Position numbers and translations under genes: made by a program. Source: an uncultured Prevotella sp. (GTDB lineage Bacteria > Bacteroidota > Bacteroidia > Bacteroidales > Bacteroidaceae). Taken from it: a stretch of DNA of 64,000 nucleotides. This document shows positions 1 to 8,232 of this stretch, one piece after another; position 1 is the stretch's first letter; each line of letters starts with the position of its first letter. The stretch lies in assembly GCA_905234265.1 (NCBI GenBank), contig CAJOHJ010000009.1, forward strand, positions 94,061 through 158,060, written 5' to 3'. Under the pieces are notes generated by a model. It was not told the origin of the DNA. It searched no databases and worked only from the letters and a program-made list of their open reading frames with translations.

Positions 1-104
1 GACTTGCTGATGATGTTTCCTCTGACATCCACGATTGCCACTGTTGTCTCATCAACCCTGATGTCAACACTGACAACTCGCCGCTTTACGTTTTCAATAG
101 TCAT
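1..104 (-). CDS. ROK-family protein, N-terminal fragment (runs off the window)
   Basis: Reverse-strand reading from the ATG at 104 gives about 34 residues with no stop before the window edge. The segment VVSVDIRVDETTVAIVDVRG resembles the start of the actin-like ATPase fold of ROK proteins (sugar kinases or NagC-type repressors), where a beta-hairpin with an Asp and a GxI turn binds ATP phosphate. Only this edge is visible, so kinase and regulator cannot be told apart. It is divergent from lysS across a 208-bp spacer. Confidence 0.5.
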   Translation of the reverse strand, partial: MTIENVKRRVVSVDIRVDETTVAIVDVRGNIISK

Positions 105-272
105 AACAAACTGTTTACAATAAAGGACAAACGGTATATAAAAGCTTTTATCAGACTACAAATTTATGTATTCTCTGCTAATCTGCAAAGCTTTTGTAAA
201 GATTTTAGCAATTATTAAATCTGGAAAAGTGAATAAATCATAATTACTGCGTTCTATTAATATATAAAATTG

Positions 273-280
273 TATCTTTG
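273..280 (+). promoter_or_regulatory. -7 element of the lysS promoter
   Basis: TATCTTTG matches the Bacteroidetes -7 consensus TAnnTTTG, 33 bp before the lysS ATG. No clear -33 TTTG is seen at 19-20 bp spacing. The rest of the 105-312 spacer is AT-rich and shows nothing else that I recognise. Confidence 0.6.
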
Positions 281-312
281 CACCACATGACAATAATAAT
301 TTTATTCAAAGC

Positions 313-2088
313 ATGAACATATTAGAACTCAGCGAACAAGAGATAGGCAGGCGCGAGAGTCTGCAGCAGTTGCGGCAAATGGGAATCGACCCGTATCCCG
401 CCGCAGAATTCCCCACAGACTCCTTTTCGACAGACATACGGCAGAAAGTGGACAGCGGCGAGTGGAAAATCGACGATGACGACGACCAGAACCCAACACC
501 CATCACCCAACACCCAGAGGTATGCATAGCAGGCCGTATCATGAGCCGACGAGTAATGGGAAAGGCCTCGTTCGTGGAACTGCAGGACTCTAAAGGCCGC
601 ATTCAGGTATACATCACACGCGACGACATCTGCCCATCTGACGACAAGGAACTTTACAACACTGTGTTCAAAAAGCTGCTGGACATAGGCGACTTCATAG
701 GCATCAAGGGCTTCGTGTTCCGCACGCAGACCGGAGAAATCAGCGTACACTGCAAGGAGCTGACTCTGCTGTCGAAGGCGCTGAAACCGCTGCCGATCGT
801 GAAATACAAGGACGGCGTGGCCTACGACAAATTCGACGATCCAGAATTGCGCTATCGCCAGCGATATGTAGACCTTGTGGTGAACGAAGGCGTGAAGGAC
901 ACTTTCCTGAAGCGCGCCACCATAGTCCGCACCATGCGACGCATCCTCGACGAAGCAGGATACACGGAGGTAGAAACCCCTACCCTGCAGGCCATCGCCG
1001 GTGGCGCATCGGCCAGACCGTTCATAACACACTTCAATGCTCTCGACATTGACATGTATATGCGCATTGCCACCGAGCTATACTTGAAGCGACTCATCGT
1101 AGGCGGCTTCGAGGGCGTCTACGAAATAGGCAAGAACTTCCGCAACGAGGGCATGGACAAGACCCACAACCCAGAATTTACATGCATGGAGCTCTACGTC
1201 AGCTACAAGGATTACAACTGGATGATGTCGTTCACTGAAAAGATGCTTGAGGAAATCTGCGTCGCCGTGAACGGCAAGCCGGAAGTGGAAATCGACGGCA
1301 ACGTAATATCCTTCCGCGCGCCTTACCGCCGTCTGCCAATCCTTGACGCCATCAAGGAGAAGACTGGCTTCGACTGCAACGGCAAGACTGAAGAGGAAAT
1401 ACGCGCATTCTGCAAGGAGAAAGGCATGGAAGTCGACGAGACCATGGGCAAGGGAAAGCTTATCGACGAGCTGTTCGGCGAATTCTGCGAGGGCAGCTTC
1501 ATACAGCCGACATTCATCACCGACTATCCCGTGGAGATGTCGCCGCTCACGAAGATGCACCGCTCAAAGCCCGGACTTACAGAACGCTTCGAGCTGATGG
1601 TCAACGGCAAGGAGCTGGCCAACGCATACTCTGAGCTGAACGACCCAATAGACCAGGAAGAGCGCTTCATCGACCAGATGCGACTGGCCGACAAGGGCGA
1701 CGACGAGGCTATGATTATCGACCACGACTTCCTGCGCGCCCTGCAGTACGGCATGCCTCCTACGTCTGGCATCGGCATTGGCATCGACCGTCTGGCAATG
1801 CTCATGACCGGCAAGTTCGCCATCGGCGAAATTATGCTCTTCCCACAGATGAAGCCGGAAAAGAAGATACCGCAGTCAACTGCTGCCGAATGGGCCGCCA
1901 TAGGCGTCGGAGAAGAGTGGATACCTGTATTGCGCAAGGCTGGCTTCAACATGGTGCAGAACATTGCAACAGAAAAGGCACAGGGATTGCAGCAGAAAAT
2001 CGGCGACATTGTCAAGAAATACAAGCTTGACATGCAGAAGCCGTCGGTAGACGAAGTCCAGAACTGGATTAATAAAGTAAAGGAATAA
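313..2088 (+). CDS. lysS: Lysine-tRNA ligase
   Basis: Class II aminoacyl-tRNA synthetase that charges tRNA-Lys in the cytoplasm. 591 aa: an N-terminal OB-fold anticodon domain (about 55-155), then the catalytic core. Motif 2 is near residue 276 (FRNEGMDKTHNPEFTCMELY) and motif 3 near 485 (GIGIGIDRLAML). It is longer than the roughly 500-aa E. coli enzyme because of a C-terminal extension after motif 3 (about 520-591), which is usual in Bacteroidetes as I recall. Residues 60-69 ([10 protein letters not shown]), just before the OB fold, are encoded by a CCCAACA heptamer repeat and look like an inserted linker. The ATG at 313 follows a good -7 box. Confidence 0.97.
   Translation: MNILELSEQEIGRRESLQQLRQMGIDPYPAAEFPTDSFSTDIRQKVDSGEWKIDDDDDQNPTPITQHPEVCIAGRIMSRRVMGKASFVELQDSKGRIQVYITRDDICPSDDKELYNTVFKKLLDIGDFIGIKGFVFRTQTGEISVHCKELTLLSKALKPLPIVKYKDGVAYDKFDDPELRYRQRYVDLVVNEGVKDTFLKRATIVRTMRRILDEAGYTEVETPTLQAIAGGASARPFITHFNALDIDMYMRIATELYLKRLIVGGFEGVYEIGKNFRNEGMDKTHNPEFTCMELYVSYKDYNWMMSFTEKMLEEICVAVNGKPEVEIDGNVISFRAPYRRLPILDAIKEKTGFDCNGKTEEEIRAFCKEKGMEVDETMGKGKLIDELFGEFCEGSFIQPTFITDYPVEMSPLTKMHRSKPGLTERFELMVNGKELANAYSELNDPIDQEERFIDQMRLADKGDDEAMIIDHDFLRALQYGMPPTSGIGIGIDRLAMLMTGKFAIGEIMLFPQMKPEKKIPQSTAAEWAAIGVGEEWIPVLRKAGFNMVQNIATEKAQGLQQKIGDIVKKYKLDMQKPSVDEVQNWINKVKE
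492..519 (+). repeat. CCCAACA heptamer repeat inside lysS
   Basis: Four 7-nt units (cccaaca cccatca cccaaca cccagag) in frame, encoding PTPITQHPE. Belongs to the same family as copies in uvrA, the FAD enzyme, TIGR02757 and rsgA. Confidence 0.85.
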
Positions 2089-2153
2089 GCTATGTGGAGA
2101 GTGAATTTACGTTCACTTTCCACTATTCTGTTTCCAATAACCTATTATTTAAG

Positions 2154-2279
2154 TACAACGGTCCAGTATTCAAATACAACGGTCCAGTATTCAAATACAA
2201 CGATCCAGTATTCAAATACAACGGTCCAGTATTCAAATACAACGATCCAGTATTCAAATACAACGGTCCAGTATTTAAT
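2154..2279 (+). repeat. 21-bp tandem repeat, six copies, lysS-gpsA spacer
   Basis: Six adjacent 21-bp units, consensus tacaacggtccagtattcaaa. Units 3 and 5 have gatcc instead of ggtcc and the last unit is degenerate. The array ends 13 bp before the gpsA ATG. It is open in two forward frames, which explains the two track ORFs at 2092 and 2094; these are not taken as genes. Confidence 0.95.
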
Positions 2280-2292
2280 TTAAACTAAACAA

Positions 2293-3288
2293 ATGTACGA
2301 CTGCGGCAAAATAGCAATAATCGGCGGAGGCTCTTGGGCTACGGCCATTGCCAAGATTGTTGTGGGCAAGGTTCACAACATCGGTTGGTACATGCGCCGT
2401 GACGACCGCATAGAGGACTTCAGGCGACTGGGACATAACCCTGCCTATCTTCAGAGCGTGCATTTCGACACGAGCCAGATATTCTTCTCTTCTGACCTGA
2501 ACAAGATTGCCCAGCAATACGACACGCTGGTTTTCGTAACCCCGTCGCCTTACCTGAAGAGCCATCTCAAGAAACTGAAGGTAAGCCTGCACAACAAGTT
2601 CATCATTACAGCCATCAAGGGTGTCGTACCCGACGAAAACCTTGTCTGCTCCGAATATTTCCATCAGGTTTATGACGTTCCATACGACAATCTTGCATGC
2701 ATCGGCGGCCCGTCGCATGCCGAGGAGGTTGCACTGGAAAGACTCAGCTACCTGACGGTGGGATGCTCCGACCACAACAAGGCACAGGCATTTGCGGAAA
2801 TATTGTCGAGTGAATACATAAAGACGAAGACGTCTACCGACGTCATCGGCATTGAGTATTCCAGCGTCCTGAAGAATGTCTACGCCATTGCCGCCGGCAT
2901 TTGCAGCGGTCTGAAGTTCGGCGACAACTTCCAGGCTGTGCTGATGGCAAATGCCGTACAGGAAATGGCGCGCTTCCTGAAGATTGTCCATCCTCTGGAA
3001 CGCAACATTGCCGATTCGGTATACATGGGCGACTTGCTGGTGACGGGATATTCCAACTTCTCACGCAACCGCACCTTCGGCATAATGATTGGCAAGGGCT
3101 ACAGCGTGAAGTCGGCACAGATAGAAATGGAAATGATTGCAGAGGGATACTTCGGCACGAAGTGCATGAAGGAAATCAACCGCCACCTGCACGTCAACAT
3201 GCCCATATTGGATGCCGTCTACAACATATTATATGAACGCATCAGCCCACAGATTGAAATAAAGCTGCTCACCGACTCGTTCCGTTAA
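2293..3288 (+). CDS. gpsA: NAD(P)H-dependent glycerol-3-phosphate dehydrogenase
   Basis: Reduces dihydroxyacetone phosphate to sn-glycerol 3-phosphate, the backbone of phospholipids. 331 aa, the normal family length. The N-terminal Rossmann fold has a glycine-rich dinucleotide motif (IAIIGGGSWATAIAK, about residues 7-21). The catalytic-Lys region of the C-terminal helical domain reads EYSSVLKNVYAIAAGICSGL. It follows lysS after the 21-bp repeat array and precedes an isomerase-like gene and pgi, a sugar-phosphate and membrane-precursor neighbourhood. No Shine-Dalgarno sequence is seen. Confidence 0.95.
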   Translation: MYDCGKIAIIGGGSWATAIAKIVVGKVHNIGWYMRRDDRIEDFRRLGHNPAYLQSVHFDTSQIFFSSDLNKIAQQYDTLVFVTPSPYLKSHLKKLKVSLHNKFIITAIKGVVPDENLVCSEYFHQVYDVPYDNLACIGGPSHAEEVALERLSYLTVGCSDHNKAQAFAEILSSEYIKTKTSTDVIGIEYSSVLKNVYAIAAGICSGLKFGDNFQAVLMANAVQEMARFLKIVHPLERNIADSVYMGDLLVTGYSNFSRNRTFGIMIGKGYSVKSAQIEMEMIAEGYFGTKCMKEINRHLHVNMPILDAVYNILYERISPQIEIKLLTDSFR

Positions 3289-3305
3289 AAAGAAGCAACA
3301 TTCAT

Positions 3306-3357
3306 CGTAAGGAAACAAAAACAAATCGTAAGGAAACGACAATATATTAAAGGAAAC
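3306..3357 (+). repeat. CGTAAGGAAAC repeat in the gpsA-isomerase spacer
   Basis: CGTAAGGAAAC occurs at 3306 and 3327, exactly 21 bp apart, with a weaker copy (TTAAAGGAAAC) 20 bp further on. Lies in a 104-bp spacer with no other recognisable element. Confidence 0.65.
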
Positions 3358-3392
3358 AATATCTATAACTAAACAAAACACATTTTTATCCT

Positions 3393-4892
3393 ATGAACAA
3401 CATTCCTAAAATCAAGATTGGCATCGTGGCAGTCAGCCGCGACTGTTTCCCCGAGTCACTGGCAGTCAACCGCCGCAAGGCTCTTGTGAAGGCCTACGCA
3501 GACAAGTTTGGCACCGATAGCATCTATGAGTGTCCCATCTGCATCGTTGAGAGCGAAATCCACATGCAGCAGGCTTTGGAGGATGTTAACAAGGCTGGCT
3601 GTAATGCCCTCGTAGTCTACCTGGGCAACTTCGGCCCGGAGATTTCTGAGACCATGCTGGCCAAGTACTTCAACGGCCCTGCCATGTTCTGCGCAGCCGC
3701 TGAGGAGACACAGAACGACCTTATTGACGGCCGTGGCGACGCTTATTGCGGCATGCTGAATGCCAGCCACGCCCTGTCGCTTCGAAAGACACGTGCCTAT
3801 ATCCCCGAGGAGCCTGTAGGCGACGCCAACCACTGCGCAGAGCTCATCCATGAGTTCCTGCCCATCGCCCGTGCCATCGTTGGTCTGCAGAACCTGAAGA
3901 TTATCAGCTTCGGTCCGCGTCCCAACAACTTCCTGGCCTGCAACGCACCCATCCGCGCCCTGTACGACCTTGACGTTGAGATTGAGGAGAACTCTGAGCT
4001 TGACCTGCTGGAGTCTTTCCAGAAGCATGCCGGCGACCCACGCATCGACGAAGTTGCCAAGGACATGGCAAAGGAGCTTGGCCACGGCAACAAAATACCG
4101 CAGGTTCTTCCGAAGCTTGCTCAGTACGAGCTGACGCTGCTCGACTGGGTTGAGGCTCACAAGGGCTGCCGCCAGTTCGTTGCTCTCACCACCAAGTGCT
4201 GGCCCGCCTTCCAGACGATGTTCGGCTTTGTGCCCTGCTACGTCAACAGCCGCTTGACAGGCCGTGGCATTCCCGTCAGCTGCGAGGTGGACATCTACGG
4301 CACACTGTCAGAGTTCATCGGCACCTGCATCACCGAGGATGCAACGACCCTGCTCGACATCAACAACACCGTTCCTCAGGACATGTACGAGGAGAGCATC
4401 AAGGGCAAGAAGTTCCTCTGCGACGAATATACCGACAAGGAAATCTTCATGGGCTTCCACTGCGGCAACACCGCCAGCTCTAAGGTCTGCAACTGCCAGA
4501 TGTGCTTCCAGCGCATCATGGCCCGCGCCCTGCCTATCGAGGTTACCAACGGTACGCTCGAGGGCGACATCAAGCCCGGCAAGGCAACCATCTACCGCCT
4601 GCAGTCTACCGCCGACACCAAGCTTCGCGCCTACATTGCACAGGGTGAGGTTATCCCCGTTGCAACCCGTTCGTTCGGCAGCATCGGCATCTTCGGCATC
4701 AAGAACATGAGCCGCTTCTACCGTCACGTCCTCATCGAGAAGCACTATCCTCACCACTGCGCCGTTATGTTCGACCACTCCGGCAAGTACCTGTGGGAGG
4801 TTCTGAAGTACATGGGAATATCTGTTGAAGAGATTGACTACAACTTCCCGAAGGGTAACTACTATCCCACAGAGAATCCTTTCGTCGACTAA
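3393..4892 (+). CDS. L-fucose/L-arabinose isomerase-like protein
   Basis: 499 aa related to the FucI/AraA fold, in which a metal-bound aldose is converted to a ketose. The N-terminal half has the alternating layout typical of the family (KIKIGIVAVSRDCFPESLA; GCNALVVYLGNFGPE; FGPRPNNFLACN). The C-terminal part includes CEVDIYGTLSEFIG and MGFHCGNTASSKVCNCQMCF. The four closely spaced Cys suggest a metal or structural site that I do not recall from canonical FucI. The substrate cannot be assigned. It lies between gpsA and pgi (42-bp gap to pgi), consistent with central sugar metabolism. Confidence 0.75.
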   Translation: MNNIPKIKIGIVAVSRDCFPESLAVNRRKALVKAYADKFGTDSIYECPICIVESEIHMQQALEDVNKAGCNALVVYLGNFGPEISETMLAKYFNGPAMFCAAAEETQNDLIDGRGDAYCGMLNASHALSLRKTRAYIPEEPVGDANHCAELIHEFLPIARAIVGLQNLKIISFGPRPNNFLACNAPIRALYDLDVEIEENSELDLLESFQKHAGDPRIDEVAKDMAKELGHGNKIPQVLPKLAQYELTLLDWVEAHKGCRQFVALTTKCWPAFQTMFGFVPCYVNSRLTGRGIPVSCEVDIYGTLSEFIGTCITEDATTLLDINNTVPQDMYEESIKGKKFLCDEYTDKEIFMGFHCGNTASSKVCNCQMCFQRIMARALPIEVTNGTLEGDIKPGKATIYRLQSTADTKLRAYIAQGEVIPVATRSFGSIGIFGIKNMSRFYRHVLIEKHYPHHCAVMFDHSGKYLWEVLKYMGISVEEIDYNFPKGNYYPTENPFVD

Positions 4893-4934
4893 CAGGAAAA
4901 TCCAAAGAAACCGTTTTAAAACTATACTATCCTT

Positions 4935-6284
4935 ATGAACAACATTAAACTTGACATCACAAAGGCCGCCTGCTTCCTGGAAGCAGGCGCCGTGAAGGCC
5001 TTCGAGCCGAAAGTAAAGGCTGCCCAGCAGTCGCTTGAAGACGGCACATGCCCCGGCAACGACTTTTTAGGCTGGCTTCACCTGCCCACAAGCATCATGC
5101 CGGCATTCCTCGACGAGATTGAGGCTGCTGCCAAAGTGCTGCGCGAGAAGTGCGAGGTAGTTGTAGTTGCCGGCATCGGCGGCTCCTATCTTGGTGCGCG
5201 TGCAGTCATCGAGGCTCTGAGCAACTCTTTCGCCTGGCTCGTTCAGGACGGCAAGAACCCGACCATCCTGTTTGCCGGCAACAACATCGGCGAGGACTAC
5301 CTGTCAGAGATGACCGAGTATCTGAAAGGCAAGAAGTTTGGTGTCATAAACATCTCCAAGAGCGGCACAACCACAGAGACGGCCCTCACCTTCCGCCTGC
5401 TGAAGAAGCAGTGCGAGGCACAGATGGGCAAGGACGTAGCGCGTCAGGTCATCGTAGCCGTCACCGACGCCAAGCGCGGCGCTGCCCGCACTTGTGCCGA
5501 CAAGGAAGGCTACAAGTCGTTCGTCATTCCTGACAATGTCGGCGGCCGCTTCTCAGTGCTTACTCCTGTAGGTCTTCTGCCCATTGCCTGCGCCGGCTTC
5601 GACATCAAGGCTCTCGTGCAGGGTGCTGCCGACATGGAGAAAGCCTGCGGCAAGGACGTTGCCTTCGAAGACAACATTGCCGCCCAGTATGCCGCCGTCC
5701 GCAACGGCCTCTATGCTGCCGGCAAGAAGATAGAAATCGTTGTCAACTACCAGCCGAAGCTTCACTACTTCAGCGAGTGGTGGAAGCAGCTCTACGGCGA
5801 GTCAGAAGGCAAGGACAAGAAGGGCATCTTCCCTGCCAGCGTCGACTTCACTACCGACCTGCACTCCATGGGCCAGTGGATACAGGATGGCGAGCGCACC
5901 ATCTTCGAGACAGTCATCTCCATAGAGAAGCCCAACCGCAGCCTGCTGTTCCCCAGCGACGACGAGAACCTTGACGGTCTGAACTTCCTTGCCGGCAAGC
6001 GCGCCGACGAGGTCAACAAGATGGCCGAGCTTGGCACTCGCCTGGCACACGTGGACGGTGGCGTGCCAAACATGCGCCTCTCTGTTCCTGAGCTGAACGA
6101 ATACTACATCGGCCAGCTGATCTACTTCTTCGAGATTGCCTGCGGCATCAGCGGCAACCTGCTGGGCGTCAATCCGTTCAACCAGCCAGGCGTAGAGGCT
6201 TACAAGAAGAACATGTTCGCTCTTCTCAACAAGCCCGGCTACGAGGCTGAGTCGAAAGCTATCCAGGAGAGGCTGAGAGATTGA
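4935..6284 (+). CDS. pgi: Glucose-6-phosphate isomerase
   Basis: Interconverts glucose 6-phosphate and fructose 6-phosphate in glycolysis. 449 aa, the shorter form found in Firmicutes and Bacteroidetes. Sugar-phosphate-binding SIS motif [17 protein letters not shown] near residue 140; active-site segments [19 protein letters not shown] (about 75-95) and [14 protein letters not shown] (about 203). The C-terminal catalytic Lys region reads [16 protein letters not shown]. The stop codon at 6282-6284 is followed at once by a heptamer repeat that forms half of a long hairpin. Confidence 0.97.
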   Translation: MNNIKLDITKAACFLEAGAVKAFEPKVKAAQQSLEDGTCPGNDFLGWLHLPTSIMPAFLDEIEAAAKVLREKCEVVVVAGIGGSYLGARAVIEALSNSFAWLVQDGKNPTILFAGNNIGEDYLSEMTEYLKGKKFGVINISKSGTTTETALTFRLLKKQCEAQMGKDVARQVIVAVTDAKRGAARTCADKEGYKSFVIPDNVGGRFSVLTPVGLLPIACAGFDIKALVQGAADMEKACGKDVAFEDNIAAQYAAVRNGLYAAGKKIEIVVNYQPKLHYFSEWWKQLYGESEGKDKKGIFPASVDFTTDLHSMGQWIQDGERTIFETVISIEKPNRSLLFPSDDENLDGLNFLAGKRADEVNKMAELGTRLAHVDGGVPNMRLSVPELNEYYIGQLIYFFEIACGISGNLLGVNPFNQPGVEAYKKNMFALLNKPGYEAESKAIQERLRD

Positions 6285-6430
6285 GAAAGTTGAGAGTTGA
6301 AAGTTGAGAGTTGAGAGTTGAAAGTTGAGATTGGAAAATTGTGATATGAACAAAGGGGAATTACAAGGTAATCATAATTATCAACTCTCGACTTTCAACT
6401 CTCAACTTTCAACTCTCAACTTTCAACTTT
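6285..6430. repeat. Inverted heptamer repeat (GTTGAGA / TCTCAAC) around the HAD start codon
   Basis: 6285-6330 holds about six heptamers of GTTGAGA/GTTGAAA. 6379-6430 holds about seven of the reverse complement (CTCTCAAC/CTTTCAAC). The arms could pair over about 40 bp; many differences would be G-U in RNA. The 48-nt loop contains ATG 6346, the likely start of the next gene. The right arm is also coding ([16 protein letters not shown]). Confidence 0.85.
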
Positions 6431-7152
6431 CATTTGACAATTATCAATCAAAGCACGGCTTTGGGCGTTTTGCGCCCAAGGCCGTGCTTTTCGATATGGA
6501 CGGCGTCATCTACGACTCCATGGGCGGCCACTCCGTCAGCTGGCACGATGCCATGGCTGCCGAGGGCATCAGTATGGAATATGCCGACGCCTACCGCTTC
6601 GAAGGCATGCGCGGCGTAGAGACCATCCGCCTGCTGGCGCGCCAGCAGTGGCACCGCGACATCAGCGACAGCGAGGCTGCCGCAATGTACGCACGCAAGG
6701 CGCAGGCCTTTGCCGCCTACTGCATGCAGCACCCCGTCAGCCTCATGCCCGGCATCAGGAAACTGATGCAGCAGCTGAAAGACGACGGCATGAAGATTTG
6801 CGTGGTTACGGGCAGCGCCCAGAAAGCCCTGCTCGACCGTCTGCACAGCGACCTGCAGGGACTTGTGAGCGAGGAGCTGACGGTGACAGCCCTCGACGTA
6901 GCCCACGGCAAGCCAGCCCCCGAGCCTTATCTGAAAGGCATGCAGAAGTGCGGCCTCGAGGCGTGGGAATGTATTGTTGTTGAGAATGCCCCATTGGGCG
7001 TTCGCGCAGCCGTTGCCGCCCGTTGCTTCACCATTGCCGCCAACACAGGGCCGCTGGCCGACGACGCCCTGGCGGCTGAGGGCGCAGACATCATCTTCCC
7101 CAGCATTGCCGCACTCAGCAGGCAATGGCCCGAATTCAAGAAAGCACTCTGA
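6346..7152 (+). CDS. HAD-superfamily phosphatase/phosphomutase (beta-phosphoglucomutase-like)
   Basis: 268 aa from ATG 6346; the track ORF starts at a TTG 21 bp earlier, which seems less likely. HAD motif I is FDMDGVIYDS (about residue 49; nucleophile Asp and acid-base Asp), motif II VVTGSAQKALLDRL, motif III Lys in ALDVAHGKPAPEPYLKGM, motif IV ENAPLGVRAAVAA. The family dephosphorylates small sugar phosphates or isomerises hexose phosphates; the substrate is unknown. Residues 1-40 are not HAD fold but are encoded by the CTCTCAA heptamer repeat ([11 protein letters not shown]), so the true core begins near residue 44. It lies 61 bp after pgi. Confidence 0.88.
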   Translation: MNKGELQGNHNYQLSTFNSQLSTLNFQLSFDNYQSKHGFGRFAPKAVLFDMDGVIYDSMGGHSVSWHDAMAAEGISMEYADAYRFEGMRGVETIRLLARQQWHRDISDSEAAAMYARKAQAFAAYCMQHPVSLMPGIRKLMQQLKDDGMKICVVTGSAQKALLDRLHSDLQGLVSEELTVTALDVAHGKPAPEPYLKGMQKCGLEAWECIVVENAPLGVRAAVAARCFTIAANTGPLADDALAAEGADIIFPSIAALSRQWPEFKKAL

Positions 7153-7190
7153 ATGGCTGAAAATGCTGAAAGCTTTCTGAGCAGAAAACC

Positions 7191-7772
7191 TTAGTCTTCC
7201 ATATCGTCATCGTCCCCGACAGTACTGGTGCTGCCGGTGTCTAACGACGTGTCGCGCTGTGTGCTTACATTGCCCATGCGCGACAGCCTGACGACGAGCG
7301 GGATATACTCGTCGGTCTGCGGATGTGCCACGCTGGCGGCAAACACCAGATAGTCGCCATCGACCTTGTCGAACACGAAGCCTTCCAGAATGCCCGTCTT
7401 CATGTAGTCGTCGTCGAGCTGGGCTTCAAAGTCTTTCTTCTTAAACGTCCTTGTGAAGAACACCGAGCCGTCCGCTCTCACCACCTGCAGGCGCACGGTG
7501 TTGTCGACGAACTTCTGTCCCGTCTCGTCCTTCACCATTGGCAGCGAGTCGGCAGCAGCGCGGTTTATCAGCACCCTGTAGCTGTTGCCTCCCACCCAGC
7601 GCACGCTCTTCTCTTCGTTGAAGGGCTGCATGCTGATGGGTGCAGCAGGCTTCACCCTGACCACTCTCTCGGCAATGATGTCGTCACTCTTCTTCTTACC
7701 GCCACAGGCAGCTGTTGCCAAGCAGACGGCTGCGACAGTCAACAGCAGGAAAACATTGTTTTTCATTTCCAA
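7191..7772 (-). CDS. DUF4738-type lipoprotein
   Basis: 193 aa with a lipoprotein signal peptide (VFLLLTVAAVCLATAACGG; Cys about residue 23), so probably anchored in a membrane facing the periplasm. The body (ISMQPFNEEKSVRWVGGNSY, DETGQKFVDN) fits DUF4738, a Bacteroidales family of unknown function, as I remember it. The C-terminus is acidic (TVGDDDDMED). It is convergent with the HAD gene (38-bp gap) and has its own well-formed promoter. Confidence 0.75.
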   Translation of the reverse strand: MEMKNNVFLLLTVAAVCLATAACGGKKKSDDIIAERVVRVKPAAPISMQPFNEEKSVRWVGGNSYRVLINRAAADSLPMVKDETGQKFVDNTVRLQVVRADGSVFFTRTFKKKDFEAQLDDDYMKTGILEGFVFDKVDGDYLVFAASVAHPQTDEYIPLVVRLSRMGNVSTQRDTSLDTGSTSTVGDDDDMED

Positions 7773-7787
7773 AGATTATTGTTTCTG

Positions 7788-7818
7788 CAAAAATACGAAA
7801 AAAAACGTGGCTGACAAA
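7788..7818 (-). promoter_or_regulatory. Promoter of the DUF4738 lipoprotein
   Basis: Reverse strand: -33 TTTG (7818-7815), 19-nt spacer, -7 TATTTTTG (7795-7788), 16 bp upstream of the ATG. A near-ideal Bacteroidetes sigma-ABfr promoter. Confidence 0.8.
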
Positions 7819-7928
7819 CAAAACAATTCCTTTTTTCGCCGACAACAGAAAAAACCGCGGGAAACGCCGGCGGCACATTTGTCGCAAGGAGTTTCCCACG
7901 GTAGCAGGATTGTTGTGCAGCTATTTGC

Positions 7929-8087
7929 TTATTTGAAATAGCTGTCGAGGTCTTCGTCTACCGTCAGTTCCGGTGCCAGCTGCTCGCCGTCGCCGAGCAG
8001 GTCGTTGACACTCGATGCTGCCAGCAGCGACTGCTGGAAGCTGATCATCACGATTTCCATTTCTGGAATGATATATGTCTTTTTCAT
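7929..8087 (-). CDS. 52-aa Prevotella-type small peptide (MKKTYIIPEMEIV leader)
   Basis: The track ORF of 61 aa starts upstream; the likely start is the internal ATG at 8087, giving MKKTYIIPEMEIVMISFQQ and then LLAASSVNDLLGDGEQL. I recall many short Prevotella ORFs that open with MKKTYI-P-M and continue with a hydrophobic stretch and (L)LAAS before a variable acidic tail. No function is known to me. It has no signal peptide of classic length. It lies downstream of the large secreted protein on the same strand, separated by a GC-rich inverted-repeat element. Confidence 0.6.
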   Translation of the reverse strand: MKKTYIIPEMEIVMISFQQSLLAASSVNDLLGDGEQLAPELTVDEDLDSYFK

Positions 8088-8103
8088 AATTACTCTATAT
8101 TTT

Positions 8104-8231
8104 GGCCCACCCAAGCCCTCCCAAAGGGAGGGATGTCTTGTCAGACAATGGGCTGTTATTGTTTTGAAATTATTTGTATTATTTCTGACTTCCCACAGTC
8201 CCCTCCAGTGGGGAGGGGTTAGGGGTAGGCC
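8104..8231. repeat. GC-rich imperfect inverted repeats flanking about 67 bp
   Basis: The left block has the palindrome CCCTCCC-aaa-GGGAGGG preceded by GGCCCACCCAAG. The right block has CCCCTCC-agt-GGGGAGGGG followed by TTAGGGGTAGGCC. The two blocks are roughly reverse complements of each other. They fill most of the 145-bp gap between the secreted-protein stop and the 52-aa peptide start. No transposase is present. Confidence 0.6.
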
Positions 8232-8232
8232 A

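Noticed and set aside
2092-2288. Two overlapping forward ORFs with TVQYSNT / NGPVFKY repeats
   Set aside because: Both are just readings of the 21-bp tandem array in two frames; no start context or family similarity.
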